A DNA stretch of 64,000 nt. Origin: Elysia chlorotica. Taxonomy: Eukaryota; Mollusca; Gastropoda; Plakobranchidae. Shown piece by piece: positions 47,706 to 59,160 of the stretch. Both the position numbers and the translations under genes were made by a program. The DNA lies in NCBI GenBank assembly GCA_003991915.1, contig RQTK01000972.1, forward strand, positions 81,053-145,052, in the 5' to 3' direction. A model generated the notes under the pieces. It searched no databases, was not told the DNA's origin, and saw nothing but the letters and a program-made list of their open reading frames with translations. The first letter of the stretch is position 1, and every line of letters starts with the position of its first letter.

Positions 47706-48213
47706 GAGCTGTTAAAGCCTCTAAAGTTGTTGGACTGCTTTCTGTATCATCATTCTATTATTTATTCTGACTAACGTGAATCCTTAGGGATCCTATAGAG
47801 AAACTAGTTTGTTTACGTTTATCTTTATATTGAACGTGTAAAGCTTTAGGAATCATGAGCTGAACGATTGCTATCTCGGTTGAGGCTTCCTGGTGTCACT
47901 AGTGTCATCAGAGTAACGTGAGAGAGTGTGGGTCTCATGTCTCTGGTACTATTCTAAACATACGCTGTGTCGTGTCACATAATAGTTCTATTTTGAGGAA
48001 ATCCGTGAAGTTGGCATTAGAGTTTATCGGTGAATGTTGTGACGATTTATGTAGGCCGAATAACAATCTCAGTAACAAAACCCAGAGTTCAAGTGCTCTT
48101 GTTTGGTTTACAGCCGACCATTTCATAAAAAAAGTAAGTGGGTATTACAAAGCTGTCAGCAAGATCAAAGATAATGTAGAGAGGGTGCTTTTGAGGCTAA
48201 AATATAAAATATC

Positions 48214-48268
<55 letters not shown>

Positions 48269-51200
48269 TTTTGAGATTCAAAATAGTTATAAATAACGAA
48301 AAGTCATAATTAAGATTGACAATAGAGATAGAGAGAGGGGGGGGGGGGGGGGATAAAAAAAAAAAGATAGGGGGGGTTAAGATTGCGCTTAAGATTGAAA
48401 AAAAAAAAAGAGATATGGGACCGAAAATATTTTTAAATAAAGATAGACAGGGTTAAAAAATAACAATGGTCGATTTCTAAAAAATGTCTTACTAAATAAT
48501 CCTACATTAGAAAATGTTTGAGTTTAAATGATATCACGTGTTGAACGCAATTCTTAAAAGCTGGAATAGTGTTTCATGAAAACAGGACAGAGTTCTTTGC
48601 GAGGGTAAAATCAATAATCAGCTAAGGAAAACGCCGTGGGTGCACGGAGGGAAACATTGGGTTCTGATAAACCTGATAGGTCACATGGACAGTTGTGAAC
48701 GCTCAGAGACAAACCCCTTAGTTTTGATTTCCTTCTTTCTTTATTTTTGTTCTTCTTCCACATTTTACCCTTTGTAAGAAGTTAAAAGTTTCAATGTATT
48801 TGGTGAAGACAAGTTTAACACAGATATCTGGATGAACTTTTTGAATGAGACCTGTAGTTGCCTTTCATTTATAACTTACTGTCTCAGCCGGTCTTATGTG
48901 ACCGACTGAGACAGAAGTCATGGTATCCCCAACCTCTCTGCAGGCACATAAAGTTGTAAGAAGTCAGTCTTCGGACCCGTCCATAATATAGCCTATATAA
49001 GAGTTGGCGTTGGACGTTAAACCAACTCAACTCAACAACAACTACGGGTCCCAACACTGACGTCTGACAATTTTATGTGCTGCCACACACGAGACAGGAC
49101 GGGGATACCATGACTCCTGTTTCAGAAGGTCCTATACTGATACCGATCCAACCATTCACACGGGACGAAATCAGACAAATAAATCTGCCGATCATGGGAT
49201 TCGAACCGCGGACCTCCCAATCTGGAGAACAATTCTCTATCACTTAAGCCAGTTCGCCCCTTCATATCTGACACACAGCCGTTTAAACACAACATGCCTG
49301 GGTTTCGTACAATAGCTGCATCAAACATACGATTTGGCATTATATTTTTGTATCTTCGTATTTATTTAAACTATCCTTAACTTTAGCCTCACAAAAATGT
49401 TCTAAAAAAATATCCTGTCTATCTAAAAATTCTTTGAAGGTTGATTGAGAGATCAAAAAGGGCTAGCTAGGTAATGTAACAAGAATATAATATTTTAAAA
49501 CAAATTGCAGATGGTTGAGTCAAGGTTTCGCAAAGGGTTTTCGTTGATCAGCGAAAAAACCATTTCCTCACTGATGTTGCAATCGCAATCGATATAATTT
49601 GTCGCCCCCATACGGTAAAACCACCTGTGATAGCTTTTTGCATGTGTACACACATATGGTGGGCTACTTAAAGTCGCCTGATCCAGTGATAGGCGCTATC
49701 ACGGTCACACCGATAAAATAACACTTTACACCACTCTAGATATTAACGGGACTTACACTTCCACAAATAAAATCTATAATATAATGATTCTTTACGATTT
49801 GTGTGTGCTATAAGTGCATACTGTGACTGCGTGTTTGGATTGAATGAATCGTAAAACCTGCATGGACACGTTTGAACCCCAATAGTGCTCATGGATGAGT
49901 TTAAAACTGTTTATGGTCTGCTTTTTTCTTGTTACACTTGGGACTACAATAAAAAAAGTATCCTTGGATGTGTGTGGACTGTACAATGTATAATGCAAAA
50001 AAAAGAAGAAAACAGAAAACAATAAACAAACAATAACAAAAAACATCGCGCAGTTAATAACCTGTCGCATATTGATAGTTTAAGAGGCATAGGCGTGTTA
50101 AGTGTTTTAGGCTAAAGTGTACTCTCGTCTATCAAGACTGAAGTGCGACCTACTATACTATAATTATTGTAGTGGTAGGTTTGGCAAATCGATGGCTTAC
50201 AAATCCTCAGAGCATAGAAGCAATTACAATGTATTTCCCAACAAATTTTGTCCAATTAAACAACATCGTTTATATCAAACATCTGACACCGTTCATAAGC
50301 TGAAAAAAGGCAATCACCACAATTACCTTTCATCGGTGATGAGCTACTAGTTCCATCAACAGCAAAAACCATCCCGGTACAATTTTACCATTCTTTACAG
50401 TTAGTTACACGAAGAGCCCCGAGAGAAAAACTAATTTTATGACGGCGGATCAAAGGTGAAAAGTCGTAATTGCTCGAATTGACCCACACGTTATCTCCAT
50501 TCTGGTTAATGAGTGTAATGATAGCCGGTATTGTGTGGGTGTTGTTGGAGTGGTACAGTAACAGTATCAGTTGTTCAATCAAGGCAGTAAATCACAACTG
50601 ATGAAATTGAGGAATGAAAAGGGCATTTCGGACAACTTGCTTATGTGCTAATGGCATATTGTATTAAATCAATCGACACTGTGCACAGACAAAGAGAGAT
50701 AGGGGTCCGCTTTTAATATGTGAGAAATAAAAGCCATCTACCGCAAGAAGGTTTATATATTTATATGTAAAAAACAAAACAAAAACCAAAAAAAAAAAAA
50801 CCCAATAAAAAACAACTAACAAACAATGTAGTATTAGAATGGTAGAGCAAATACTCATAACTTAGACAATGGCATAGCAATGTGGGGGATGGGTATATAC
50901 ACATGTAGAATACAGACCCAGGAGAAACCGGTGGAGGAATGAGTTTGCATGTTTGTTCATTAGTGCTCAACGGCAGGATGTGCAGACTAATTTATGAAGT
51001 GAGCCAGCTAACATTAATTAACAAAATGAAAAAGAACACACACCGCACGTTTCTCAGACCGTGCCATGGTGATATTTTTATGGCCATTAAAGCTGAAGAC
51101 AATGCATGTCTACCCGCGGGTAACCCTAACCGGGTAATTAATCACCCATCCGTATAATGAATACAAATTGATGGTGATACGAGAGTCGCGGTCTGTTCAA

Positions 51201-52271
51201 CACACAGGCAATAATGCACCCCCCTCCCCTAGAAATTGAAGTAAAAAAGGCTTTTTTTTATTCCAAAGATTAATTACGTGTGGATAATGTACGCAACGTC
51301 TCGGTACAGCATTGGGTTCCCAATCAAGAGGTACGTCGTTCGAAGCCACCAAAGAGCAAATTCTATTTGTCGAATTTCGCCGCCTGTTGATTAGGTCGTT
51401 GTGAATCATAGATATATAAATAGCTATTTCTATAATATCTATGTTGTGAATAAAATTGTGATGCAACCGGCTGAGACAGAAATCCTGGTAATCCTGCACG
51501 GTCTCTCTGAGGCAACACCAGACTTAGGTCTTAAACCCGTTCGCGATATAGTTAGCTTAGCTGCTGACGTTGGACGTAAAGAAACTTCTTGTTTTTATAA
51601 GGTATCAAGATAATATTTTTTCATTTAAACTCAAGTAATTCGACACAAAGTTTTGAATCAGCACTCTGCTTCGACAGAAATGTAAATTATATTTAGTAAT
51701 TATTGTTGTTGCTGTATTTGTTGCAGTGGCTGCTGCTGATTTATTTTTTAAAGGACAAACCAAAAAAAAAACATATCACAAGGAGCCTTTTTTATCCATG
51801 CCTACAGCAAGGTTTGGATTTCACATCTATATCTATGCATTTGTTTGAGAAATACGAAACGTGTCTACTGCATTCTTTTCCCCAGGTCGGGAATTTAGTT
51901 TCATCCTGGCTTAAACCACAGGTAGCCTGAGCCTCATCTGCCAGCTCCCTGGAAATCCCCTTCGGCATCTTCTTTCTTTTTTAAAAGCCGCATTATGCAT
52001 AGCATGTTGCCTACCAAAGTCTGAAATTACACAGCATGGTGAAAAGCAGGACTGAGAACTTCTACGCCTTTAGAGCTAAATAGGCTCATGATGATTTGAT
52101 GCTCAAACTTTGTTTTAGGTTTAAGTCACACGATGCTTCAATAAAATGCCTCGATCGCTTTTTAATAGCTTTGAGTTTACTAGGTATATGCGATGCGAAT
52201 AATCCTATACAGAGAGAAGGAACCTCGGAAAGTGCTGCTGTTTGAGTACATGTAAGATGAGAAAGAGAGAT

Positions 52272-52316
<45 letters not shown>

Positions 52317-53229
52317 GGGATGCAATGTACCAGTAAAATGCACTATATGTATCTCAATCGGTGCAATTACTGACACCAACCCAACCAGTTAATCTCAGCG
52401 GCGTATGTGACATAAACACTGTATATGAATCACCAGAAATCTTTGGGGACATAAAGAATGCATGTCACTTTCAGTATAAAATCACTGGAACATGCCCGGT
52501 TTGCATATCGCAGGGACAGGTAGGGTTTTGAAGAACGAACTGTAGCACATGAGGGCAACGCAGAAAAAGTAACAGGAGCCACGTAATTTATAGGCAATCC
52601 AGCGACGCAGAAGAATACTGTAGAATAAGTACGTGTAATGTTGCACATAATGTGCAGTACAAATAAAAAAGTTACTACTGCCTGGACACCAGACCTCTTC
52701 TCCTCCACCCTTATACCCCGAATCTCATCCTGCGGTAAGGGTTCGTGCGACGCGGCACCGTGGTCAGAAAAAGGAATTATACGGGCCACTAATAGCTACA
52801 TGTATACATGTATACATTAGTATTACAGTATTATAGCGTATGCGTAAAAACTGCATATTATTTTACGCGGCCATAGTTGTATGCGGTCGATAGCGGCGCC
52901 AATTCTATAGTTATATAAATAGATTCGTGACGTCAAGTAACTACATGTTGATCATGGCGATTTGGGCTCATGGAATACTCGGTATGCTACTTTTGTGTGG
53001 TAGGTACTTTCATTCAATGCTAAAAACTCTTTACCGGTTTACTTCAGACATTGATAATTTATTGGTTTTCCGTGCACCTAAATATGCATTAAAAGAAAAG
53101 TACCACAAAAAAAAAGATAAATAAAAGAAAACAGGTTTGTATAAAGCCCCTAGGCCAATTGAGCAAAAGCACAATAAAAAACAACAACAGCAAAAGATAA
53201 CGAATGGAAATATTATTGTGGATGCAACG

Positions 53230-53290
<61 letters not shown>

Positions 53291-54675
53291 TAAAAAATTT
53301 AAGAAAGTAAAACAATCCAACAGGACAGGTAATTTAATAGAGATTCATGTATATGTACTTTTACCGACAAAGTATTAAGTACAAAAGATCCCCTCTTCAA
53401 CGCCTATCGTTTTACATGAGAGAAACTTTCCAATACAAAAGCGCAGCAGTGTTTTTCAAATTTCCGATTATTATCATTCATGTTCTACACCATTTTCTTG
53501 TATAATACAATAACAACCAGTGGGGATCCAGGCCTCAGATGGTATGATCGATAAAAAGATTTGTTATATAACGCTAGCTTATGTAAAAATGTTACCTTGG
53601 ATAGAAATACATCTAGTTATTGGCTGAGGCCACGAATCGAATTCAAAACCTATTCATTAGCGAGATAACGAGTGTAATGTTTTGATCTCATAAAAATGCT
53701 GCTCTTTGTGTAGTGCAATGGTACACGTATCTTGTGTACTCAAAGCTCTAATTACCCACGACCACCCTCCTCCTTTGTTAGAACGTTTTCTATTCGGACC
53801 AACAATCTTTTGTATACGCCCATACGCCATTATCATGATTCAACCCAAAAGACCAAATACAAATGGTCATGACAATTAGCCTACGTAATCTATTACACTG
53901 CATACAAAATTGTTCGTGAAATATTTTTGTCTATCTGTCAAAACTTTTAAAAAGGCCAGCCCACTCCCCTCTTTCTCTCCCTCTTTTCTTCTCAGTCAAA
54001 CGAATTCACCCCCATTCTGTCTTCCTCTCCTGACACTTCCCAAACGCCGTGTCCGTGAGCCTCCTTCGCAATCACGATAGTGATCTCACCTGACACTGTC
54101 TACCTTCTTCTCTTTCTACAATCATCACAACGTTCTCACCTGATCACTGTCCCCAACAAATCACCACCAATCCTAGCTGACACTCTCCCCAAATCCATTG
54201 CCCATGAGCATCCGGTCGAGTCTATAAAACTCATTCACGGTCAACCTGCCTTCATCCCCCTCTCCAATCACCTTCTCACCTGACACTCTAACAAATCACC
54301 ACCAGCGGTTCCACATGACACACCATCAGTTTTCTCACCTGACACTCTTCCCAAATGCCCCATGAGCACCTGGTCGAGTCCCTGTAACTCATCCACTCAC
54401 TCTCAATATGCCTTCTTCTCCCTCCCTAATTCCCACCAGTGTTCTCACCTGACACTCTCGCCAAACTCCTTGTCCATGAGCATCTGGTCGACGTAGGTGA
54501 GCATGAGGTGCGCCTGGTCGAACACGTTCTCCGTCTCGTTTCGGAAGAACTTCTCGGGCAGCGGGTGCATGGTCAGCGCCTCGATGTTCACGTCCGTCTT
54601 GTACTCCAGCACGTGCAGGCCCGTGGTGTCCAGGACATTGCGCTCCACCAGGAAGGACGGCATGCACACCCATAC
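41624..54675 (-). CDS. UDP-glucuronosyltransferase-type gene, 5' exon missing
   Basis: GT1-family ER membrane enzyme that joins a sugar from a UDP-sugar to small lipophilic substrates. Four exons join in phase: A 54675-54449, B 43817-43649, C 42989-42382, D 41999-41624, giving 459 codons to the stop. Exon A starts VWVCMPSFLVE. Exon B has PHLIVIDSIP, with the Asp of the His-Asp catalytic pair. Exon C holds GVIVVSFGSM and the UDP-sugar signature from WIPQNDLVAHP through SHCGKNGQYEA to PLFGDQ (about residues 284-327). The signature has SHCGKNG where THGGxNS-type sequence is more usual. Exon D ends with a membrane segment (YYCLDLLAFFGFVFGCLFFL) and a short tail ending KNKRE, which fits the KxKxx ER-retrieval pattern. 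Usual length is near 520, so about 60 residues (signal peptide and catalytic His) are missing and lie upstream. The A-B intron is 10.6 kb. Confidence 0.93.
42382..42989 (-). CDS. UGT exon C (UDP-sugar binding domain)
   Basis: 202 codons plus two bases between acceptor TTTTTACAG and donor CTCG|GTAAGT. The first codon is GTG (Val), internal to the protein and not a start. Confidence 0.95.
43649..43817 (-). CDS. UGT exon B
   Basis: One base plus 56 codons: KLSPHLIVIDSIPTVYLYAT through GAVALPVFQ. Acceptor TTTTCACAG, donor TTTCAG|GTAAGT. Phase joins exactly to exon A (AG+G = Arg) and exon C. Confidence 0.92.
45497..45680 (-). mobile_element. SINE, headless and worn
   Basis: GTTAACGTACACCGTCAGCA (tail), CTAAGACTAAGGTCTGACAA, GCGGGGATACCAG and AACCAGTCAGC in the reversed SINE order. 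Confidence 0.65.
45880..46080 (-). mobile_element. tRNA-headed SINE, diverged
   Basis: CGCCCAACGCAACACCATAA (tail side), GACTTACGTCTGACAGGTTT and GTGCTGCCACACATAGACAG, then GGAGATACCATGACTC. The head is worn (GAACCTCCTACGTGGAAAGC). Confidence 0.75.
46436..46501. repeat. (GA)n microsatellite
   Basis: About 32 perfect GA units on the plus strand, within the UGT intron. Confidence 0.95.
46801..46965. repeat. Trinucleotide cluster (CAG/CAA/CAC, TAA, CTG)
   Basis: ACAGC/CAGCAG/CACCAC/CAACAA blocks, then ATAATAATA, then CTACTACTGCTGCTGCTG. The CAG and CTG blocks are reverse complements and could pair. Confidence 0.85.
47168..47423 (+). other. Conserved open frame, duplication copy 1 (function unknown)
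   Basis: The last 85 or so codons of a 107-codon plus-strand frame (47100-47423) match copy 2 (48217 end) with only two amino-acid changes. It contains SHNSSILRKSVKLALEFIGE and FTADHFIKKVSGYYKAVSKI, ending LRLKYKIS and a stop just before the GA tract. No family recognised. The minus strand is also open over part of it, and it lies inside the UGT intron, so it may be repeat-derived and non-coding. Confidence 0.3.
47424..47710. repeat. Three (GA)n tracts in copy 1
   Basis: 47424-47460 (interrupted), 47521-47591 and 47653-47709, separated by the duplicated AGTTATAAGTGACGG block. Confidence 0.9.
47962..48217 (+). other. Conserved open frame, duplication copy 2 (function unknown)
   Basis: Paired with 47168-47423. 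It differs by V for M and D for G plus a silent change near the end. The 5' parts of the two frames diverge through an indel (CACAAGTGTCAT absent here). Confidence 0.3.
48213..48352. repeat. (GA)n tract and G-run in copy 2
   Basis: GA tract 48218-48265, then the diverged AGTTATAAATAACG block, then GAGAGA passing into a 16-base G run near 48337-48352. Confidence 0.9.
48878..49037 (+). mobile_element. SINE core and tail
   Basis: CGACTGAGACAGAAGTCATG, then GGTATCCCC, then ATAATATAGCCTATATAAGA and GGACGTTAAACCAACTCAAC. The head is missing. Confidence 0.85.
49039..49262 (-). mobile_element. tRNA-headed SINE, inverted neighbour
   Basis: GACGTCTGACAATTTTATGT and GGGGATACCATGACTCCTG, then GGATTCGAACCGCGGACCTC (reversed B box) and head AGCCAGTTCGCCCC. 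It abuts the forward SINE at 48878-49037. Confidence 0.88.
51288..51590 (+). mobile_element. tRNA-headed SINE, diverged, with insertion
   Basis: Head AACGTCTCGGTACAGCATTG with GTTCGAAGCC. Core AACCGGCTGAGACAGAAATC, tail GCTGACGTTGGACGTAAAG. Extra AT-rich bases lie near 51405-51460, between head and core. Confidence 0.75.
52268..52318. repeat. (GA)n microsatellite
   Basis: GA tract of about 22 units, flanked by AGATAAAG and ATAGAGAGGG. Confidence 0.95.
53231..53289. repeat. (GA)n microsatellite
   Basis: Perfect GA tract of about 29 units. Confidence 0.95.
54024..54448 (-). repeat. Donor-anchored tandem array in the UGT intron
   Basis: Copies of the exon A 3' end and its donor continue down the intron. 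The junction AGTGTCAG|GTGAGA (plus strand TCTCACCTGACACT) recurs with the exon-last base at 54339, 54280 and 54090. It recurs in altered form at 54140 (ATCAG|GTGAGA), near 54175 (GTCAGCTAGG) and near 54030 (GTCAGGAGAG). Two copies (54331-54390 and 54174-54238) also carry the exon text CATGAGCATCTGGTCGA with minor changes. Confidence 0.85.
54449..54675 (-). CDS. UGT exon A (N-terminal domain part)
   Basis: 75 codons plus two bases: VWVCMPSFLVERNVLDTTGL through MLMDKEFGESV. Acceptor CCCTGACCAG at phase 0, donor GTCAG|GTGAGA. The preceding exon, with signal peptide, is not recognised in 54676-64000. The 106-codon frame on the opposite strand is a shadow. Confidence 0.9.
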
Positions 54676-55092
54676 CTGGTCAGGGATAAGGATGGAACGA
54701 ATTGTATTGATTGGCCGATGAGTGTGGTGTGGTGTTTATTTTATTCTGTTTTGTTTTAATTATGTTTGGTTATGTAAAAAAAAAAAACCTTAACATTTTA
54801 TAAATATTTCCTTCTTGTATCTTGCCCTGTCCCTCTCTTAGTTCTCTATAGGGAGAGTCTGTGTTTGTCTGTGATTCCCTCTGTCTGTCTGTCTATCTAT
54901 CTCTCTGGTGTTGAGTTGGTAAAATAGAGTCTATTGATTTGAAAGCAAAAAAGTTATTCAGAGGCTCAACCTAAAGGTTTGAATTTTTTTTAATAGGAGA
55001 AATGCGTGAGGGGGCGGGAGTGAAAAAGATACAGACAGGCAGATGGGCAGACAGAGAAATAGAGAAACAGAGGAAGGGAAGAGCGATTGATA

Positions 55093-55099
55093 TATAGAC

Positions 55100-55166
<67 letters not shown>

Positions 55167-55201
55167 AAGAGAGAGAGAGAGAGAGAGAATAAGAGAGAGA
55201 G

Positions 55202-55262
<61 letters not shown>
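55093..55262. repeat. (GATA)n then (GA)n
   Basis: About 17 GATA units (55093-55165) pass into a GA tract with small interruptions to 55262. Confidence 0.95.
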
Positions 55263-55265
<3 letters not shown>

Positions 55266-56564
55266 GATTAGGTACATAAGTCAATATTGAAGGTGAGAGA
55301 ATAGAAGAAATATAACATTTCGTCTGGGCCTTTGATAGGGGGGAACTGTTATTTATGACGGGATGCTCCTTCAATTAAAAATGTCTACACGGCAGTTTCA
55401 TTGTTAGGCCTATACTTCTAATCATCGAGTACTGACCGATATCGAGATCTAGATTTAAGGGCAGGCTACAGATATGTAAAAGCCTAGCCGGTTATTCAAT
55501 TCCGCTCGCCAAACCCATTATGTTTCAGTACATCTCAATTCGCGCGCTCGAGCGAGCGCGGGAATTCGATAGCCTACTCTTTTATACTGCTGTGTCGTAG
55601 TGACAGTCTCAAGCCTGAAACTGAAAGCTGTATAAATTATTTCCTGCCGTCCAAAAAGTAGAACAAACGGCTAGTAGATATATTATTACTGTCTCCAGAT
55701 AACCAATGTCAAATAAATACTAACTTTTACATAAACTACTAAAACTAGTTCTTCACGACAGTCACATGAATTAAAAAACAACTAAATTATACACTGCCAT
55801 GTACTTTTCGTCTTTCCCAAAATAATATTAAAAAAAAAGTGTGAGTATCGTCCTTAAAAGACAATCACGTAATGATTATATTAATGCTTTACTTGCTGAG
55901 ATTAAACTCAACATATTGGTCGTGCAATGTTAATTTTTAGGCAGACCAGGGCTTATATAGCTTTGCGCCCTTGTTTAGAACCCCCCCAAAAAAGTGAAAT
56001 ATTCTGTAAATTTTTGCCGCAGAGATGTAAAAACTACAACACAATAGGATTATGCAGTTCTGTCATGTTTTGTAATAACACTTTTGATCATTAATTGCAA
56101 ATTATACTGTATCATTATACCTGAAGTTGACAGCTCGTTTGTTTAGTTTTGTCCACACTCAAATACAGTATAGACATTTACCTTCATAATTTCATGACAA
56201 TTGGTTTTGCACTAAGTTAATTAAAAAAAGGTATTCGTCATTATATGTTTCAATATTTATGTGCACAAAATCTTATAGGAGGATATAATTTAATCAACAA
56301 TTCTCTTCATTCTTTTGCGTGTTTCGGTTGAGGAGTTTCAGATTAGCTTAACATGCAAATATGCGGACAAGTTTAGACGCCGCCAATGTCCTGACTTTGG
56401 CGGCGCTATTGAATCTGTACTGAACATGCTTTGAGTAGCACCCCTTCAAATTTAAAGCGAGAGATATTACCAGTATAATACGTACATACAGATAGCCTGT
56501 TACATTCCTTTGCACTTCGTAAAAGTAAGTATGGCTTAACCAGTAGGTTTAAGTTTGTGAGTAA

Positions 56565-56612
56565 TTTTGTGTGTGTGTTTTGTGTGTGTGTGTGTGTGTG
56601 CTTGTGTGTGTT
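56565..56612. repeat. (GT)n microsatellite
   Basis: Interrupted TG tract of about 20 units. Confidence 0.9.
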
Positions 56613-56931
56613 TTATAATTGTTAGAAATGTAAAAAACATGATCATTACAAAATTTAACACCTTGAATATCCCTCTGTTAGTTCTCTTCAGGTTCTCTCT
56701 TGGTTTCAACATCTCGCCTGGGGAATACTATACCACAACAGCGTCTTCGCCGATACATGCAATTAAAATAATTTTACATGTGGAAGGTTAGGTTGTTTTA
56801 CTTAATCAATTGCTTAATTACGTTATCAAAGCGCAAGTTTAGTCTTTTCCTTGTGCATTCGTGCTTCTTTCATTTTTTTGTTGTTGGTTAAAACTCTAAA
56901 TCAACCAGCGCATTTTTGAAGATATAAATCC

Positions 56932-57030
56932 ATAAATAAAAACATATTGATATGGTTTATTAAAAAATAAAAACATATTGATATGGTTCGTTAACAAATA
57001 AAAACATATTGATATGGTTTGTTAAAAACT
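56932..57030. repeat. Three-copy 31-base tandem repeat
   Basis: AATAAAAACATATTGATATG then GTTTGTTAAA, repeated three times with single-base differences. Confidence 0.9.
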
Positions 57031-57461
57031 TAATACAACAAATTATCATGAGAAAATATTTCTCAACTAATAATTATGTCTTGGTGAGAGGTATGAGTCA
57101 TAAAACCATGACAGATTTACTTAGGGCGTAAATATCTGACAGTTCAGTTAACATCTAAGATAAGCCCCCGAGGGCATTGTCTTCTACTATTTCAGGTGGT
57201 CTCTTTTTGCGGGTGCCAGACACTGAGCATCTGTACTACTTTTTGTCTAACCCTGGAAAGCGAAAACTCATCGGCCAATATTTTATATTGTACACTTATC
57301 TTTACAAACTGTAAAACGTATATGAAACCTTCCAGAGCATGCTTTTTTCCCTTCGATTTGCGAGGTCTCTCTCCCTCTCTATCTATCTCTGTCTAATTCT
57401 GTATATATTTGTCTCTCTCAAAATGACTCTCTTTCTCTCCGTCTCTCTCAAAATCTCTCTC

Positions 57462-57462
<1 letters not shown>

Positions 57463-57502
<40 letters not shown>
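57463..57502. repeat. (CT)n microsatellite
   Basis: Perfect CT tract of about 19 units, preceded by three TCTCTCAAAA units. Confidence 0.95.
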
Positions 57503-57505
<3 letters not shown>

Positions 57506-58169
57506 TTCTGCTTTCGAGCGTCAACGCATAAGCATAAAGAAATAGATAATAATATATCTTTGTGGTTGAGTGTGTGTATGTTTGGGGAGGGGGATGGGGG
57601 CGAGAAATGGAAAGAGACAGAAAGAAGGAGAGGGGAGGGAGAGATAATTCTATTAGACTAAGTAAACGAGAGATTAGAAACTATAACTGGGCATATCTTT
57701 GACAAATTACCCCCAGGCCACCATCACTGTGAAATCTCCCTTGATCCCCCGCCGCAAACCTTACCTGGGCGTCACTAACTAGATTAAGTCAGATAGTCCC
57801 ACATAAACCGACAGCATGTTGTAGACTACATGCATAAGTACAGGCCATGGGTCAAGGCCCACTCGGTATAACTTCATTAGCCATAGGATGGATAATTATT
57901 TTTTTATGGATAGTGACATGTTCCAGGTAGCCTTGCTTATAGGTGAAACTGCAGAAAATCTTGCTTAAGAGAGGAGTTTAAAACAAACCCACACGGAACA
58001 GATTACACGCCAGCCAGTAAGGATAAAAAATGTTATTGTAAATTGCGAGTCTGGTTCGGGTCAGAATGTCATCGGGGACAACCTCAGGCAATATAATCCC
58101 AAGGCTAAGAAAAGGAATATTTGATAAGCATCATCCATCATAAACCAGATACGAGTAAAGTTGGATTGA

Positions 58170-58437
58170 GTTAGGCTGGTTGTTTAATGTCCAATGTCAC
58201 CATTCTAAAGGCTATACTGTGGACGAGCCCCAAGACTAACGTCTAACAAATTGATGTGCTTCCACACAGAGACAGAGCGTAGAAACGTGGACTCATGTTT
58301 CAGCCGACTCAACCGATCTAACCAGTAGGCGACGCAATCAGACAAATAAATTTGAACAATCGTGGTTTTCGAACCGCGGACCTCCCGCTTGGGTAACCAG
58401 CGCTCCACCACTTGCGCCAGTTCGCCCTACCTTTTAT
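58170..58437 (-). mobile_element. tRNA-headed SINE, near full length
   Basis: Tail GTTGTTTAATGTCCAATGTC, core AACGTCTAACAAATTGATGT, reversed B box GTTTTCGAACCGCGGACCTC, head GCGCCAGTTCGCCC. Confidence 0.88.
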
Positions 58438-59086
58438 AGGTGAAGCTGCAGTACACGTTGCTTCAATTTTGAAATCGGAGATGTTTATTTTTAATAAACA
58501 CAGCGTAGAATCAAAGCTAGCCAGAAAGAATAATAAACATAATTTTATATTGTGAGTCTGGTTCAGCTCAGAATGTCAATGAAGACATCTCATGGCAATA
58601 TCCCAAGGTTAAGCAGGGGAATATTTTAACAGGCCTCGTCCATCATAAACCAGACACGAATTGAATGCTCCAATCCTTAACCTCTCCAAACGATTGTTCC
58701 CTATGGTGCAATCATGTGGAAGACGCTGTGGTTGTAAAATAAAACGTTTGTTTTACGATTTAATTACTAGCGTTTAAAAACCTATGTTGTTAGTGAATGC
58801 GCTAAGACCCTCATCTGTCTCATGAAGTAACCCCAGACAGATAACAACTTTTCAGACAAAGCTGCTAGAGTTTATTTTGATGTGGAGTGGAGATATCAAA
58901 CACACCAGACTGGATCATGGTCGATAGCTCTTGTCAAAATCATCTTAAGGGTTCATCGAGTTCGCGGTATTTAGTGGGGAGCTGGGAGGTCAAATGGTTC
59001 AAGATCGTCTTGTGATGGATTGGGTGTACCAAAATGATCTATCAAGCCAAAATCGGATGTTTCCGGTTTCTTCGATTGGTAGGGAC

Positions 59087-59087
<1 letters not shown>

Positions 59088-59124
<37 letters not shown>

Positions 59125-59160
59125 TATGTTTCAAGAACGAGAGAGAGAGAGAGAGAGAGA
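59088..59160. repeat. Two short (GA)n tracts
   Basis: 59088-59121 and 59138-59160. Both are followed by a related GATTGGTAGGGACTA or GGGATATG context, and TTGGTAGGGACTA occurs on both sides (59076 and 59161), so the segment is locally duplicated. Confidence 0.85.

Larger units (their letters stand above)
47034..48335. repeat. 0.8-kb tandem duplication in the UGT intron
   Basis: Copy 1 starts about 47034 and copy 2 about 47826, offset about 793 bases. Each ends in a GA tract after CTAAAATATAAAATATCATA. The block AGTTATAAGTGACGGAAAGT with its GA tract occurs twice in copy 1 (47461 and 47592) and once, more diverged, in copy 2 (48266). Near-identity of the copies suggests a recent event. Confidence 0.93.
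43818..54023 (-). other. UGT A-B intron, repeat-rich part
   Basis: It holds SINEs at 45.5, 45.9, 48.9, 49.0 and 51.3 kb, GA tracts, a trinucleotide cluster at 46.8 kb and a 0.8-kb tandem duplication at 47.0-48.3 kb. 43.9-45.4, 49.3-51.2 and 53.3-54.0 kb show no feature I can support. Confidence 0.6.

Noticed and set aside
52430..52789. 119-codon minus-strand frame in the UGT intron
   Set aside because: No recognisable domain, no splice support. GC slightly raised but composition not clearly coding. Possibly a worn repeat.
54439..54759. 106-codon plus-strand and 94-codon minus-strand frames
   Set aside because: Shadows of UGT exon A in other frames. Only the frame with VWVCMPSFLVE joins exon B in phase.
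55538..55566. GC-rich palindrome CGCGCTCGAGCGAGCGCG as a regulatory site
   Set aside because: Isolated, imperfect and not near any supported gene start.
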